Assembly: GCF_024746795.1 (NCBI RefSeq)
Contig: NZ_CP080524.1
Location: forward strand, 5,992,001-6,056,000
Source: Mesorhizobium sp. AR10
Lineage (GTDB): Bacteria > Pseudomonadota > Alphaproteobacteria > Rhizobiales > Rhizobiaceae
Reading direction: 5' to 3'
DNA length: 64,000 nt
Shown here: positions 7,109 through 13,925 of the stretch, piece by piece
Numbering within the stretch: the stretch's first letter is position 1
Layout of the letters: each line of letters begins with the position of its first letter
Notes under the pieces: model-generated
Databases searched by the model: none
What the model was told of the DNA's origin: nothing
Seen by the model: the letters and a program-made list of their open reading frames with translations, nothing else
Program-made: the position numbers and the translations under genes

Positions 7109-7351
7109 ATGCCGCGTTACCAGATCGATGAAATGGACGGAGATGACTTGGCCGCTTCGCACGTCGCCAACGGAGAAACCGCGCTGCAAGCGCTTCACAA
7201 AATTACAGTTCGGCCGATTTCGCCGCGCGCACTGCAGCGACACTGGTTCAGAGTCGTCGACGAAAGCGAAGGGATCGTCTTCGAATATAGCTATGAGGAA
7301 AGCGCAGTGGAAATCCACCCGGGTGGGCCTTCATGGAACGCCACGCCGTGA
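7109..7351 (+). CDS. Hypothetical protein, 80 aa
   Basis: MPRYQIDEMDGDDLAASHVA starts a small alpha/beta protein with a HWFRVVDESEGIVFEYSY core. ATG at 7109 is chosen for its AAGGAGAG ribosome site; the longer frame upstream overlaps the promoter. It ends 19 bases inside the following DUF982 gene, indicating coupled translation. The N-terminal MPRYxI and the VVD..G..FEY pattern are common in small rhizobial proteins of unknown function. Expected to be induced with the general stress regulon through the promoter at 7063-7087. Confidence 0.7.
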   Translation: MPRYQIDEMDGDDLAASHVANGETALQALHKITVRPISPRALQRHWFRVVDESEGIVFEYSYEESAVEIHPGGPSWNATP

Positions 7352-7668
7352 CAGTTTACCCTCTCCTGAACATCAAATTCGTCGATGGGAGCATGATGGC
7401 CGTATCCTCCCTGAACGAAGCGAGGATCGCCCTTGAGGGTCAGTGGCCAAACAAAGAGGAGCCGAAATTCAAAGACGCGGCTCGACTTGTCTCCGGCGCC
7501 GTCGAAGGCTCCTGCAAGCCAGGCGCAGCCTTTGCAGCATTCAAAGCCGCGGCTCGTCAACAAGGGCTCATTCAGGCAGTCGGCTTAAACGCCAGGAAGC
7601 CTGATCGCCCCCGGAGGAGGGCCGCGACTCGCGCCCCTGTCACAAAGACGCGAGCCGATCAAGAATGA
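7333..7668 (+). CDS. DUF982 family protein
   Basis: DUF982 core: NIKFVDGSMMAVSSLNEARI, then a WPNKEEPKF segment and a helical half (AARLVSGAVEGSCKPGAAFA). Related to 34399-34677, which has the same KxGxCKPxxAF block. The ATG at 7333 lies inside the end of the preceding gene; this is a two-gene unit behind one EcfG-type promoter. The C-terminus is an Arg-rich tail (RKPDRPRRRAATRAP) not seen in the paralogue. Function unknown. Confidence 0.75.
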   Translation: MERHAVTVYPLLNIKFVDGSMMAVSSLNEARIALEGQWPNKEEPKFKDAARLVSGAVEGSCKPGAAFAAFKAAARQQGLIQAVGLNARKPDRPRRRAATRAPVTKTRADQE

Positions 7669-7821
7669 GGATTCTTGGGCAGGCCCGGAGTGCTTGATGC
7701 CACCGCAACATGTGGCCTATTCGACTCGTACGCCGTAGCTCGGTCGCGATATACGCCCTTCCCTTTTGAATTCACTGCGCTAGCTGCCCTTGTGAAGGGC
7801 TAGAAGATCGGGAGGTTTCCC

Positions 7822-8142
7822 ATGGATCGGCGATCATTTTTGACAACGATGTTTGGCATTGCAGGGGCAGCGGCCATTGCGAGCACAGTTCGGCCTATCA
7901 ATGCACTGGCCGGTGTTCCAGGCGCCAGAAGCGGCATCCTCGATGAACTCGATGCTCCGGACGCACAGGGCTTCGAGGACGACGGTACTGAAGCAGAATT
8001 GCAGCCTGTCTACCATCGCCGGTGGCATCGCCGCCACCACAGACGTCGCGTTTGGAGAAGGGTCTGCCGTCGTTATTGGCGATATGGCCGCCGGCGCACC
8101 CGCTGCTATCGCAGACGTGTTTGGATCCGATACGGTTTCTAG
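7822..8142 (+). CDS. Tat-exported Arg/His-rich small protein
   Basis: The N-terminus MDRRSFLTTMFGIAGAAAIA is a twin-arginine signal (RRSFL then a hydrophobic run), so the protein should be exported folded. The mature part has an acidic section and ends in a striking Arg/His/Trp/Tyr-rich tail (RRWHRRHHRRRVWRRVCRRY). Such tails occur in small secreted rhizobial proteins of unknown function and could bind nucleic acid, metal or an anionic surface. GGGAGG lies seven bases before the ATG. A GC-rich hairpin at 8174-8199 follows the gene. Confidence 0.75.
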   Translation: MDRRSFLTTMFGIAGAAAIASTVRPINALAGVPGARSGILDELDAPDAQGFEDDGTEAELQPVYHRRWHRRHHRRRVWRRVCRRYWRYGRRRTRCYRRRVWIRYGF

Positions 8143-8342
8143 GTTCGGTTTTTAGGAATTAGCCGCTAGGCAAGCCCCGGTCGGATATCCGGCCGGGGCC
8201 CGCAAGCTCGCGCCGGCTTCGATGGCCTGTGACGCCTTCGAGGGAAAGGCGCCTGAAGGGCTTGGCAACTCGGCAACAATCGAGCCCCTCTTCTCGTTGT
8301 GGGAGAGGCAGATGGTCAGAGGCGGATGCCGAACTACTCAAC

Positions 8343-8536
8343 TCAATTCCGTGAAAGCTTGTGAACCTCCAGTCGAACTGGACCGCCTCTGTCGCAGCTA
8401 GCGCGCCTTTGCCATAGCGCCCGATTAAGCTGGCAGGCTTCACCTCCGCATGATGCGAGCAGTTCTTGCACCACGCACGCAGCGTATGCCATTCGCGCAG
8501 ATCGCCGAGTGAGACGTCGAGACCGGCGTTGTACAC
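8343..8536 (-). pseudogene. Small zinc-ribbon gene, internal deletion/frameshift
   Basis: From GTG 8536, SLGDLREWHTLRAWCKNCSH gives a first CxxC pair and a typical helix (HAEVKPASLIGRYGKGAL). The expected second half (CxxC, then RGGPVRLEVHKL) appears only in another frame, at about 8400-8343 (SCDRGGPVRLEVHKLSRN). Bases are missing in between. Annotated as broken. Confidence 0.4.
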
Positions 8537-8771
8537 TGCCTTCTACGATCGTCTGCGGCTCAACAGTCGGTTCGCCTGGAGTGATGATCTTCTCCATCAC
8601 ATGCCGGCTGTTGTAGTGGATCAGCAGCATCCCCGGGCGGCGTCGAATGGCGACCTGCCATGCGGCTTGGCTCACGTTTGAATCCGGCGATCGAGAGATG
8701 GTCTCGACAAGAGCCTTTTCCTCTCGATCCCAAACCTCAATTCGGAAATTGTCCTCCGCCGTTTTTGCCAT
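8343..8771 (-). CDS. Hypothetical protein, probably with altered C-terminus
   Basis: From ATG 8771 (AKTAEDNFRIEVWDREEKAL) the first 80 residues look like a real soluble alpha/beta domain (VSQAAWQVAIRRRPGMLLIH). The rest of the frame is low-quality, Arg-rich sequence overlapping another candidate frame (8343-8536), so the natural C-terminus was probably nearer 8540 and the present one follows an indel. No family recognised. Confidence 0.45.
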   Translation of the reverse strand: MAKTAEDNFRIEVWDREEKALVETISRSPDSNVSQAAWQVAIRRRPGMLLIHYNSRHVMEKIITPGEPTVEPQTIVEGSVQRRSRRLTRRSARMAYAACVVQELLASCGGEACQLNRALWQRRASCDRGGPVRLEVHKLSRN

Positions 8772-8967
8772 AGCTTCGCCGGCCGGCGCCTTTGGCGCGT
8801 CGCCATCATCCCTTCCCACCTCTGAATGAGCCAGAGATACGGAACATATTCCTCGCTCGTCAAGGCGCGCTTGACATTTTTGTTCTCTTTTTGTTCACTG
8901 TCTACCAAAGCGCGACAGGACGCGAGCATGAAGGCGAGCGACTATCTCTGACGGGAGTAAAAGGGTG

Positions 8968-9246
8968 ATGATCCATGTAACCGAAGAAGAACAGGCCTAT
9001 GTGAACGCGATTATTGCCAAGGAGATGCCTGAGATCGAACGCGTGTCGCAGAAGATAGCCAGGCTGCTCAACACGCTCTCGCCGCAGGCTGCGGTGTATG
9101 CCCATACGCTTCTTGGCGCCGAGCTGATCGCCAGCGTGATCGATGATGGCGAGATGGCCGTCGGACTGTCGAAGCATCTGCAGGGGGAGATCGCAAAAGC
9201 GCTTCGCATGAACCCGAAATATACCGGCAAAAAAAGCGTCAATTGA
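8968..9246 (+). CDS. Hypothetical helical protein, 92 aa
   Basis: MIHVTEEEQAYVNAIIAKEM starts an all-helical soluble protein with two long amphipathic helices (EIERVSQKIARLLNTLSPQA and GEMAVGLSKHLQGEIAKAL). ATG at 8968 is preferred to the GTG three bases earlier; GGGAG lies upstream. The gene is followed after eight bases by the frameshifted gene at 9254, probably one transcript. Function unknown. Confidence 0.6.
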   Translation: MIHVTEEEQAYVNAIIAKEMPEIERVSQKIARLLNTLSPQAAVYAHTLLGAELIASVIDDGEMAVGLSKHLQGEIAKALRMNPKYTGKKSVN

Positions 9247-9253
9247 ACAAGGC

Positions 9254-9500
9254 ATGATCAACGCGCCGAAATATCAGGATGCATACGCCGACCGCCAGAT
9301 CGATTGCGAAGAGGCCATGGAACCGGGCTTTCAGGCGAATCGTCGACTGCATGCTGGACGCCGGTGGGGTGCACGGTGAGATACTGCGCTCATTGAAGCG
9401 GCTGATCGCTGCCGACAACATGACGCAGAAGGAAAATGCCAAAGTCGAAGCGGAACTAGCCATCGCCCGCGCGATGACACGCGCTGGCCGGTTGTTGTAA
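9254..9500 (+). pseudogene. Small hypothetical gene, single-base frameshift
   Basis: The start frame (ATG 9254: MINAPKYQDAYADRQIDCEE, then EPGFQA) fails after about 30 codons, while the next frame carries the natural continuation (IVDCMLDAGGVHGEILRSLK, RLIAADNMTQKENAKVEAEL) to the stop at 9500. Removing one A in GCGAATC joins them as EPGFQAIVDCMLDAG. Restored length is about 81 residues, helical, function unknown. Real frameshift or sequencing error. Confidence 0.6.
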
Positions 9501-9516
9501 ATGCTGCGCAGCCGAG

Positions 9517-10110
9517 TTACGAGCTTTCGGCCCGCACTGTCTCCACCGACAGCGAGCCGGCCGAAAGCGGCCGCAAAAGCTCTGCCTCAGGCCTCGTCAG
9601 ATTGATCCAAGCGGACCAATTCTCAGGTCTAAGGATTACGACCTGTCGATTGTGATATGGCGCGACATCCGGCCCGGGATCGGTCGTCAGCATGGTGAAA
9701 GTCGGCGGCTTGTTGCCGACCGCTTCACGCCAAAGCCCTGCGATAGCCATGAACGGGGAGCCGTTGAGCGTGAAGCGATGTTTCGCCTTGGGGTATTTCG
9801 CGCCAGTGAATTCGAAGAATGCGGACGCCGGAATGAGGCATCGCTTGCTATTTCCGAATTGCCGGCCTTCCGAGCGGAAGTTAAACACAGGCCCGCCTTT
9901 TGGTCCTACCGGCGGGAAGCCGAACGTCATCGAAGCCAGTTCGAACGCGTCGCCGTCGGCGCGCACTATCGGCGCCGGATCATTGATTCGGATGTCATCC
10001 GCCTGTGGCAGGTCAAGTTCGATCTGCTGGATCGGAATCTTGAGCGCGAGCGACGCCATCATCCGGCATTATTCAGCCCAAATTACATGCTGCTCGTAGT
10101 CGTTGCACAT
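9517..10110 (-). pseudogene. SRAP domain (SOS response-associated peptidase, YedK/HMCES type), nonsense at codon 14
   Basis: SRAP proteins use the cysteine after the initiator methionine to form a thiazolidine crosslink with abasic sites in single-stranded DNA. ATG at 10110 gives MCNDYEQHVIWAE, then TAA at 10071-10069 where relatives have Tyr. The rest follows in frame: RINDPAPIVRADGDAFELAS, FNFRSEGRQF, RCLIPASAFFEFTG with the conserved Glu, and HNRQVVIL with the conserved His. A downstream ATG (10062) could start a protein, but it would lack Cys2 and so the catalytic nucleophile. Probably inactive, or a miscalled base. Confidence 0.8.
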
Positions 10111-10409
10111 GGAAGACTCCGCACCGGGCATCTTGCCATAAAGTTCGACCCATAAAGTTCGACGCGACGCTTAGGTTCCAGCTTAAGCCGGTTTGCTAAC
10201 CGCGCTTTCGTCAAGTTCCGTCTCCAGTTGATCGCTGACAGGCCTCGCCTTGCCGCCGCCAAAGGCTCGCCATCAAAGCCCTGCTGCCAGGCGTCGCCGT
10301 ATTCGTCCCAGAACGGCGGCACGACTCGCTCCTTGCCGTGCTTGCGAGCCTGCGCAACATACATCCACGCATAGGACAGGCGCTCTTGGTCCTTCTTTGC
10401 CACGGCCAT
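10083..10409 (-). CDS. Hypothetical protein, about 108 aa
   Basis: From ATG 10409: MAVAKKDQERLSYAWMYVAQ, ARKHGKERVVPPFWDEYGDA, WQQGFDGEPLAAARRG, a hydrophilic domain with several conserved-looking aromatic residues. It ends 28 bases inside the SRAP gene, so the two are probably co-transcribed. The leftward arm of the palindromic EcfG-type promoter at 10576-10552 lies about 140 bases upstream. Function unknown. Confidence 0.5.
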   Translation of the reverse strand: MAVAKKDQERLSYAWMYVAQARKHGKERVVPPFWDEYGDAWQQGFDGEPLAAARRGLSAINWRRNLTKARLANRLKLEPKRRVELYGSNFMARCPVRSLPCATTTSSM

Positions 10410-10549
10410 TTTCGTCACCCTCGCTAAATTCCTGCCGTGAGATAGAGCGCGCAAAAATCGTTTGCAGGCTCCACGCAACTTGATCTGGAATTCCAAATGG
10501 TCACCGGCTGAATCTCCCGAGGTCAATGGCACGCGTTCCCTCCCCTGCC

Positions 10550-10576
10550 GGAACAAACCGGGCAGGCGTCCGTTCC
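10550..10576. promoter_or_regulatory. Back-to-back EcfG-type promoter of ku
   Basis: Rightwards: GGAAC 10550-10554, 16 bases, CGTT 10571-10574, 27 bases before the ku ATG. Leftwards: GGAAC 10576-10572, 16 bases, TGTT 10555-10552, facing the 10409 gene. Confidence 0.8.
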
Positions 10577-10601
10577 ACCTCATCAATCATGGGAGTATGA
10601 C

Positions 10602-11432
10602 ATGGTCGCGCCACGTGCCGTTTGGAAGGGTTTTCTGAAGGTTGGTTCCGTCGTATGCGGCGTCAAGATCGTAGGTGCCACGAGCGAGTCTTCAAAAGTT
10701 CATTTCAAAATCCTGAACCGCAGGGACGGCTTGCCGGTCAAGAGCGCGTATATCGACGAAGAAACGGAAGAAACTGTCGAGGCCGACGACCAGGTGAAGG
10801 GCTTCGAAATCGACAAGGACAATTTCATTCACATCGAGCCGGACGAAATCAAGAAGCTCAAGCTGACGTCCGAACACACGCTCGAAATTGGCGAGTTCGT
10901 CCCCGTGGGCGAGGTCGACACGCGCTACCTCGAAAAGCCCTATTACCTGATCCCCGCGGACGGTGCCGCCGCCCAGGCGTTTGAGGTCATCCGCAAAGCA
11001 ATGGAAACAAAGAAGGTGGCGGCCCGGTCATGTGTCGTACTCTACCAGCGCGGCCGGGAAGTGCTCATCCAGCCCTTTGAGAAAGGCATGTTGCTGACCG
11101 AACTTCGCACTCATAACGAGATGGTCTCGGAAGACAGCGTCTTCAAGGATATCAAGAAAACCGACTACGATCCCGAGCTGCTCGAAATCGCCGGCATGCT
11201 GATCGACAAGAAGGTCACACAGTTCGACCCGTCGAAATTCGAAGACACGTACGAGGATGCATTGATCGCGATGATTGACGCGAAAAGAAAGGGGAAGGCC
11301 CCGCCGAAGCCCGCGCCAAAGCCGAAAGAGAACGTGGTCAACCTTGCCGAGATACTGCGCAAGAGCCTGGCCAGCGAGGGTGGCACGGCAGCTAATGGCA
11401 AAGCTGCAGCTTCGAAGCGGAAATCCGCGTAA
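10602..11432 (+). CDS. ku: Ku protein, bacterial non-homologous end joining
   Basis: A 276-residue bacterial Ku homodimer subunit that encircles broken DNA ends and recruits LigD. RAVWKGFLKVGSVVCGVKIV is the conserved start, followed by the beta-barrel core (ADDQVKGFEIDKDNFIHIEP, LEIGEFVPVGEVDTRYLEKP, YLIPADGAAAQAF) and helical arm (FDPSKFEDTYEDAL), with a Lys/Pro-rich tail (PPKPAPKPKENVVNLAEILR) that in this group contacts DNA or LigD. An EcfG-type promoter lies at 10550-10574. ligD at 38.3-40.9 kb has a similar element, so the pathway looks stress-induced. A truncated second ku start is at 27323. Confidence 0.96.
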   Translation: MVAPRAVWKGFLKVGSVVCGVKIVGATSESSKVHFKILNRRDGLPVKSAYIDEETEETVEADDQVKGFEIDKDNFIHIEPDEIKKLKLTSEHTLEIGEFVPVGEVDTRYLEKPYYLIPADGAAAQAFEVIRKAMETKKVAARSCVVLYQRGREVLIQPFEKGMLLTELRTHNEMVSEDSVFKDIKKTDYDPELLEIAGMLIDKKVTQFDPSKFEDTYEDALIAMIDAKRKGKAPPKPAPKPKENVVNLAEILRKSLASEGGTAANGKAAASKRKSA

Positions 11433-11497
11433 GCGACTGCGTAACGCTCCAACGAGCCATGAGGCCGCGAGGAAGGCTCTGAAACGGATGGGAGCAG

Positions 11498-11708
11498 CTA
11501 GCCGGCGTCATGGTGCACGATGGCGTCGAGATGGTATTGTACACGCTAACGGTATCTTCCTAGATCTAGGTGCTGTTGATGCCGAGCGCCTTGACGTCGG
11601 CGAATAGTTTTTGCGTCAGTTTCGCGACCGAGATGACATCGGCGCCGACAGTCTCGGGCACGTTGCTTGAAATCCATTGATGCAGGAAGTTGCCCGCGGG
11701 GTACTCAT
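11498..11708 (-). pseudogene. DUF768 gene, decayed copy
   Basis: NFLHQWISSNVPETVGADVI is clearly DUF768, but the ATG (11708) is one base out of frame with it, the two expected Glu codons are TAG (about 11570-11562: ACC TAG ATC TAG GAA GAT), and a further base is missing before the C-terminus (DAIVHHDAG in another frame). Four independent lesions show real decay rather than sequencing error. Confidence 0.8.
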
Positions 11709-11760
11709 CTCGCGACAAGTCGTGAACGCCTCCCGGTTCCCCTGTCCGCCTCAATTGAGC

Positions 11761-11979
11761 TCAAGAATCTCTCGTGCTGGTTTTTTGGCGGCGCGTTACC
11801 GAGAGTTTGATTGGAGATGGCTTATCGTCGGATGCTTCAACAGAAAGGCGCTGTTGCCGCAACCTTGCTGTCTTGGCACCACGAGCTTGACGCTCTGCCT
11901 CGATCTCAAGTTTTGACTCGCGATCGGCTCTCTCCAATCTTTCTATGTCGACACGTCGTCGGGTCAAGAAAGCCTCCAT
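11761..11979 (-). CDS. Hypothetical basic helical protein, 72 aa
   Basis: MEAFLTRRRVDIERLERADR, ESKLEIEAERQARGAKTARL: a highly charged continuous helix. Similar small charged proteins that end in AKTARLRxxRL occur in rhizobia. The ribosome site is poor. The gene lies between two damaged genes, so it could also be affected by decay. Function unknown. Confidence 0.45.
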   Translation of the reverse strand: MEAFLTRRRVDIERLERADRESKLEIEAERQARGAKTARLRQQRLSVEASDDKPSPIKLSVTRRQKTSTRDS

Positions 11980-12054
11980 CGGCTAGGAGACCCATTGAAT
12001 TCTGGACCGGCAAGAATGTTCCCTAACCGTTGCTTGCTCGGTTGACGCGCTAGC

Positions 12055-12382
12055 TCACTGGGGCTGTGCTGGCTGGGTTCCCGGCCGATCCCCGCCCGTG
12101 CTCGACTGCGGCGTTGGGTTCTTATCGACCTGAGGGTTCGTGTCGACTGGTTCGACGTTTATGTTGTCGGTTTTCGATTTAACCGGATCGCTTTCCGCGG
12201 GATTCAGGTCGGAGGGAACCGTGGAACTACCGCTCTCCTCCGTGGCTGGCGTCTTCGATTGCTCGCCGTACAACTCAGCAATACCCCAAGCGATTACGGT
12301 CAGGAGCAGTGCAGCTATCAGGATCGCAAAACCGTGGAAGCCCCATCCGCCCTGTCGAGCTTTCTTTTTTGGTCTTTGTCAT
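12055..12382 (-). pseudogene. Membrane-anchored Ser/Thr/Pro-rich protein, frameshifted copy
   Basis: A diverged duplicate of 60049-60384. The conserved ATG (12382) starts MTKT, but seven bases (AAAAAAG) stand where the intact copy has twelve, so the helix-coding part (GGWGFHGFAILIAALLLTAI) is out of frame; from MYGEQSKTPATEE onward the frame is open to 12055. The net five-base loss destroys expression from the natural start. The upstream EcfG-type promoter and leader hairpin are retained. Confidence 0.75.
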
Positions 12383-12407
12383 AAGGCATCCTTCATTTGG
12401 GAGAAAA

Positions 12408-12436
12408 GCCCGCGCCCCTGTCGCAAAGGCGTGGGC
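12408..12436 (-). other. GC-rich leader hairpin
   Basis: Arms GCCCACGC (12436-12429 leftwards) and GCGCGGGC (12415-12408) around CTTTGCGACAGG. It lies 88 bases after the GGAAC of the promoter and 26 bases before the start codon: possible attenuator or end of a short transcript. Confidence 0.5.
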
Positions 12437-12499
12437 CGACCACGACTTGAGGGAAGCCTGGTCAGCAGCCGGAACCGTGAGAACCTGCTGCGTCGACTC

Positions 12500-12524
12500 A
12501 ACAGGCCGCGATCAACGAAGTTCC
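12500..12524 (-). promoter_or_regulatory. EcfG-type promoter of the copy-A gene
   Basis: Leftwards GGAAC 12524-12520, 16 bases, TGTT 12503-12500. Conserved in copy B at 60528-60504. Confidence 0.7.
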
Positions 12525-12641
12525 TCCTGCAACGCAAAAAGCCCGCCGGCCGGAGCCAGCGGGGGTCTGGAGTAGCCAGAGTGTGGTCTGACAGATTGAA
12601 AACAGTCCCACCCATTGGTCGGCTAGAGACCTAGAGGTTAT

Positions 12642-13031
12642 TTAGGCGCGAGGATCCTTCAGAGCCGCCCGTGTCGAGTTCGCGGCGGGCGCTACCTGTG
12701 CGGAGGCGCGCTTGGCTTCTTGTTCGAGTTCCGTGAGCTTGGATTTGATCTCATGAGGCTCGGCATGCTCCAGCCCCACTACGTCGTTTCTCGTTTCTGC
12801 CAAAGCGATAATTAGCTCATCCAGCTTGGCGTGTATGGCGGCGGTGTCGCGATAGCCCTGGATCAGCACGACGCCCGTGATGATGATGGCCGCAACCGAC
12901 AACGCATAGGTGACGGCATTTGTAAGACCGAAGGGCACCAAAAGCGTGCAGAGAACCATTGCCCCGACCAACAAATAAAAGCCGGGCGGACGCGACAGAA
13001 AGTCAGCGGTGAGAAACAGAAATCGGTTCAC
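12642..13031 (-). CDS. Low-affinity iron permease-like small membrane protein
   Basis: About 129 residues: two hydrophobic helices (PPGFYLLVGAMVLCTLLVPF and YALSVAAIIITGVVLIQGY) followed by DTAAIHAKLDELIIALAETR, the hallmark after the last helix in the low-affinity iron permease family (PF04120), and a helical tail. The family name comes from yeast Fet4; bacterial members' transport role is untested, and this one lacks the longer helical part. GTG at 13031 overlaps the stop of the tiny upstream gene by GTGA, which fixes the start and indicates coupled translation. Confidence 0.7.
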   Translation of the reverse strand: MNRFLFLTADFLSRPPGFYLLVGAMVLCTLLVPFGLTNAVTYALSVAAIIITGVVLIQGYRDTAAIHAKLDELIIALAETRNDVVGLEHAEPHEIKSKLTELEQEAKRASAQVAPAANSTRAALKDPRA

Positions 13032-13129
13032 GTTAGTAAGAAGCCGGCTAAGAGAACCGTCAGTGCAAGTGAAACTGGTACCGCAAGGAGCCACCGAGCC
13101 TCCACTACACTGTTGTGTCGCTCATCCAT
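13028..13129 (-). CDS. Ultra-small single-span membrane protein, 33 aa
   Basis: MDERHNSVVEARWLLAVPVS, then ALTVLLAGFLLT. Closely parallels the 30-residue protein at 16177-16269 (MDRSVSQARWLLAPILAMAV): a short polar start, ARWLLA, one hydrophobic helix, stop. The stop overlaps the GTG of the iron-permease-like gene by four bases. Two separate loci with the same layout make chance unlikely. Function unknown; perhaps a membrane-protein partner. Confidence 0.6.
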   Translation of the reverse strand: MDERHNSVVEARWLLAVPVSLALTVLLAGFLLT

Positions 13130-13215
13130 TGCCTTCGCTCCATATCGAAAAACTTTCAGCAAAAAGGCTCCAGCGCCACCAACCTCCCGCCGGCGCTGAA
13201 GCCTCTGCCCAACGC

Positions 13216-13467
13216 TCAACCGCCGTTAGCGGGAGCGGCCGGTGCAGGCGTTGCCGGTGCTGGGGCGGCAGGCGCGGGCGCCGTCGAGGTCGCAGGGGCC
13301 TCCACTTTCGGCACATCCACCTTGACGTTGACGTCATTTCCGCCGCCACCGCCGAGATTAATAATTCCGGTGAAGAGCAGCAGGATCGCAATCGCCACGA
13401 CGGCAAGAACAATCGCGACGGCGGTTCCACCGCCGCCTGAGTTTACAATGGTAGGTCCGTCCGCCAT
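13216..13467 (-). CDS. Membrane-anchored Pro/Ala-rich protein, 83 aa
   Basis: MADGPTIVNSGGGGTAVAIV leads into one helix (AIVLAVVAIAILLLFTGII), a Gly-rich turn, a short NDVNVKVDVPKVE strand and a Pro/Ala tail (APAPAAPAPATPAPAAPA) that probably spans periplasm or reaches the peptidoglycan. AAGGAGG precedes the ATG at 13467. The whole layout (GG-rich start, one helix, NVKVDVPK, PA tail) is a known rhizobial small-protein type of unknown function. EcfG-type promoter at 13524-13500. Confidence 0.8.
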   Translation of the reverse strand: MADGPTIVNSGGGGTAVAIVLAVVAIAILLLFTGIINLGGGGGNDVNVKVDVPKVEAPATSTAPAPAAPAPATPAPAAPANGG

Positions 13468-13499
13468 GAGTTCCTCCTTGTTACTGTAACTGTTGGGCA

Positions 13500-13524
13500 A
13501 ACGGCTGCTCCATGGGTTGGTTCC
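13500..13524 (-). promoter_or_regulatory. EcfG-type promoter
   Basis: Leftwards GGAAC 13524-13520, 16 bases, CGTT 13503-13500; 33 bases before the ATG at 13467. Confidence 0.8.
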
Positions 13525-13772
13525 CCTTTACGACTTCAGCCCCAAGGGACGGCGACTTAAGTCCTACAATGCTTGAGAGCGAAAGCCGTCGAATTGAACC
13601 CCGGTCGGCTTCGAGGCGCGGCAAACTTCAAATGCATGAACGAGCCGCTTTCGTTGCGGTCGAGCCCAGCCGCTTTCGTCGGTGAGAGATTATGCTACGC
13701 CACTTTGGGGCATACCCTGACGTGCGGCAAACGCCGCTATGTTTTGATCCCGTTAGTCGCAAACGGCGCCAG
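13525..13772. other. Intergenic, no gene supported
   Basis: Frames on both strands lack ribosome sites and recognisable domains. The only regulatory signals seen are the divergent EcfG-type elements at its two ends. Confidence 0.4.
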
Positions 13773-13797
13773 GGAACCAGCGCCACCGTTGCAAGTT
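13773..13797 (+). promoter_or_regulatory. EcfG-type promoter of phospholipase D gene
   Basis: GGAAC 13773-13777, 16 bases, AGTT 13794-13797. The leader to the GTG at 13926 is about 120 bases, longer than most others here. Confidence 0.6.
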
Positions 13798-13925
13798 CTT
13801 GAAGATGGCAAATCACCCGATCACGAGCGTGCTCACCTCATTCGGAGCAGGAAGTTCCCGTCCCGCAGCATTTCTGGTGCTGATGGCGTTTGGTAGTCAC
13901 GTTTGCAAGCAAAAGAGGGACTGAG

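Larger units (their letters stand above)
12063..12552. repeat. Duplicated segment, copy A (copy B 60062-60558)
   Basis: About 490 bases carrying a small membrane-protein gene, its leader with a GC-rich hairpin and its EcfG-type promoter, repeated 48 kb away with scattered substitutions and small indels. Confidence 0.85.
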
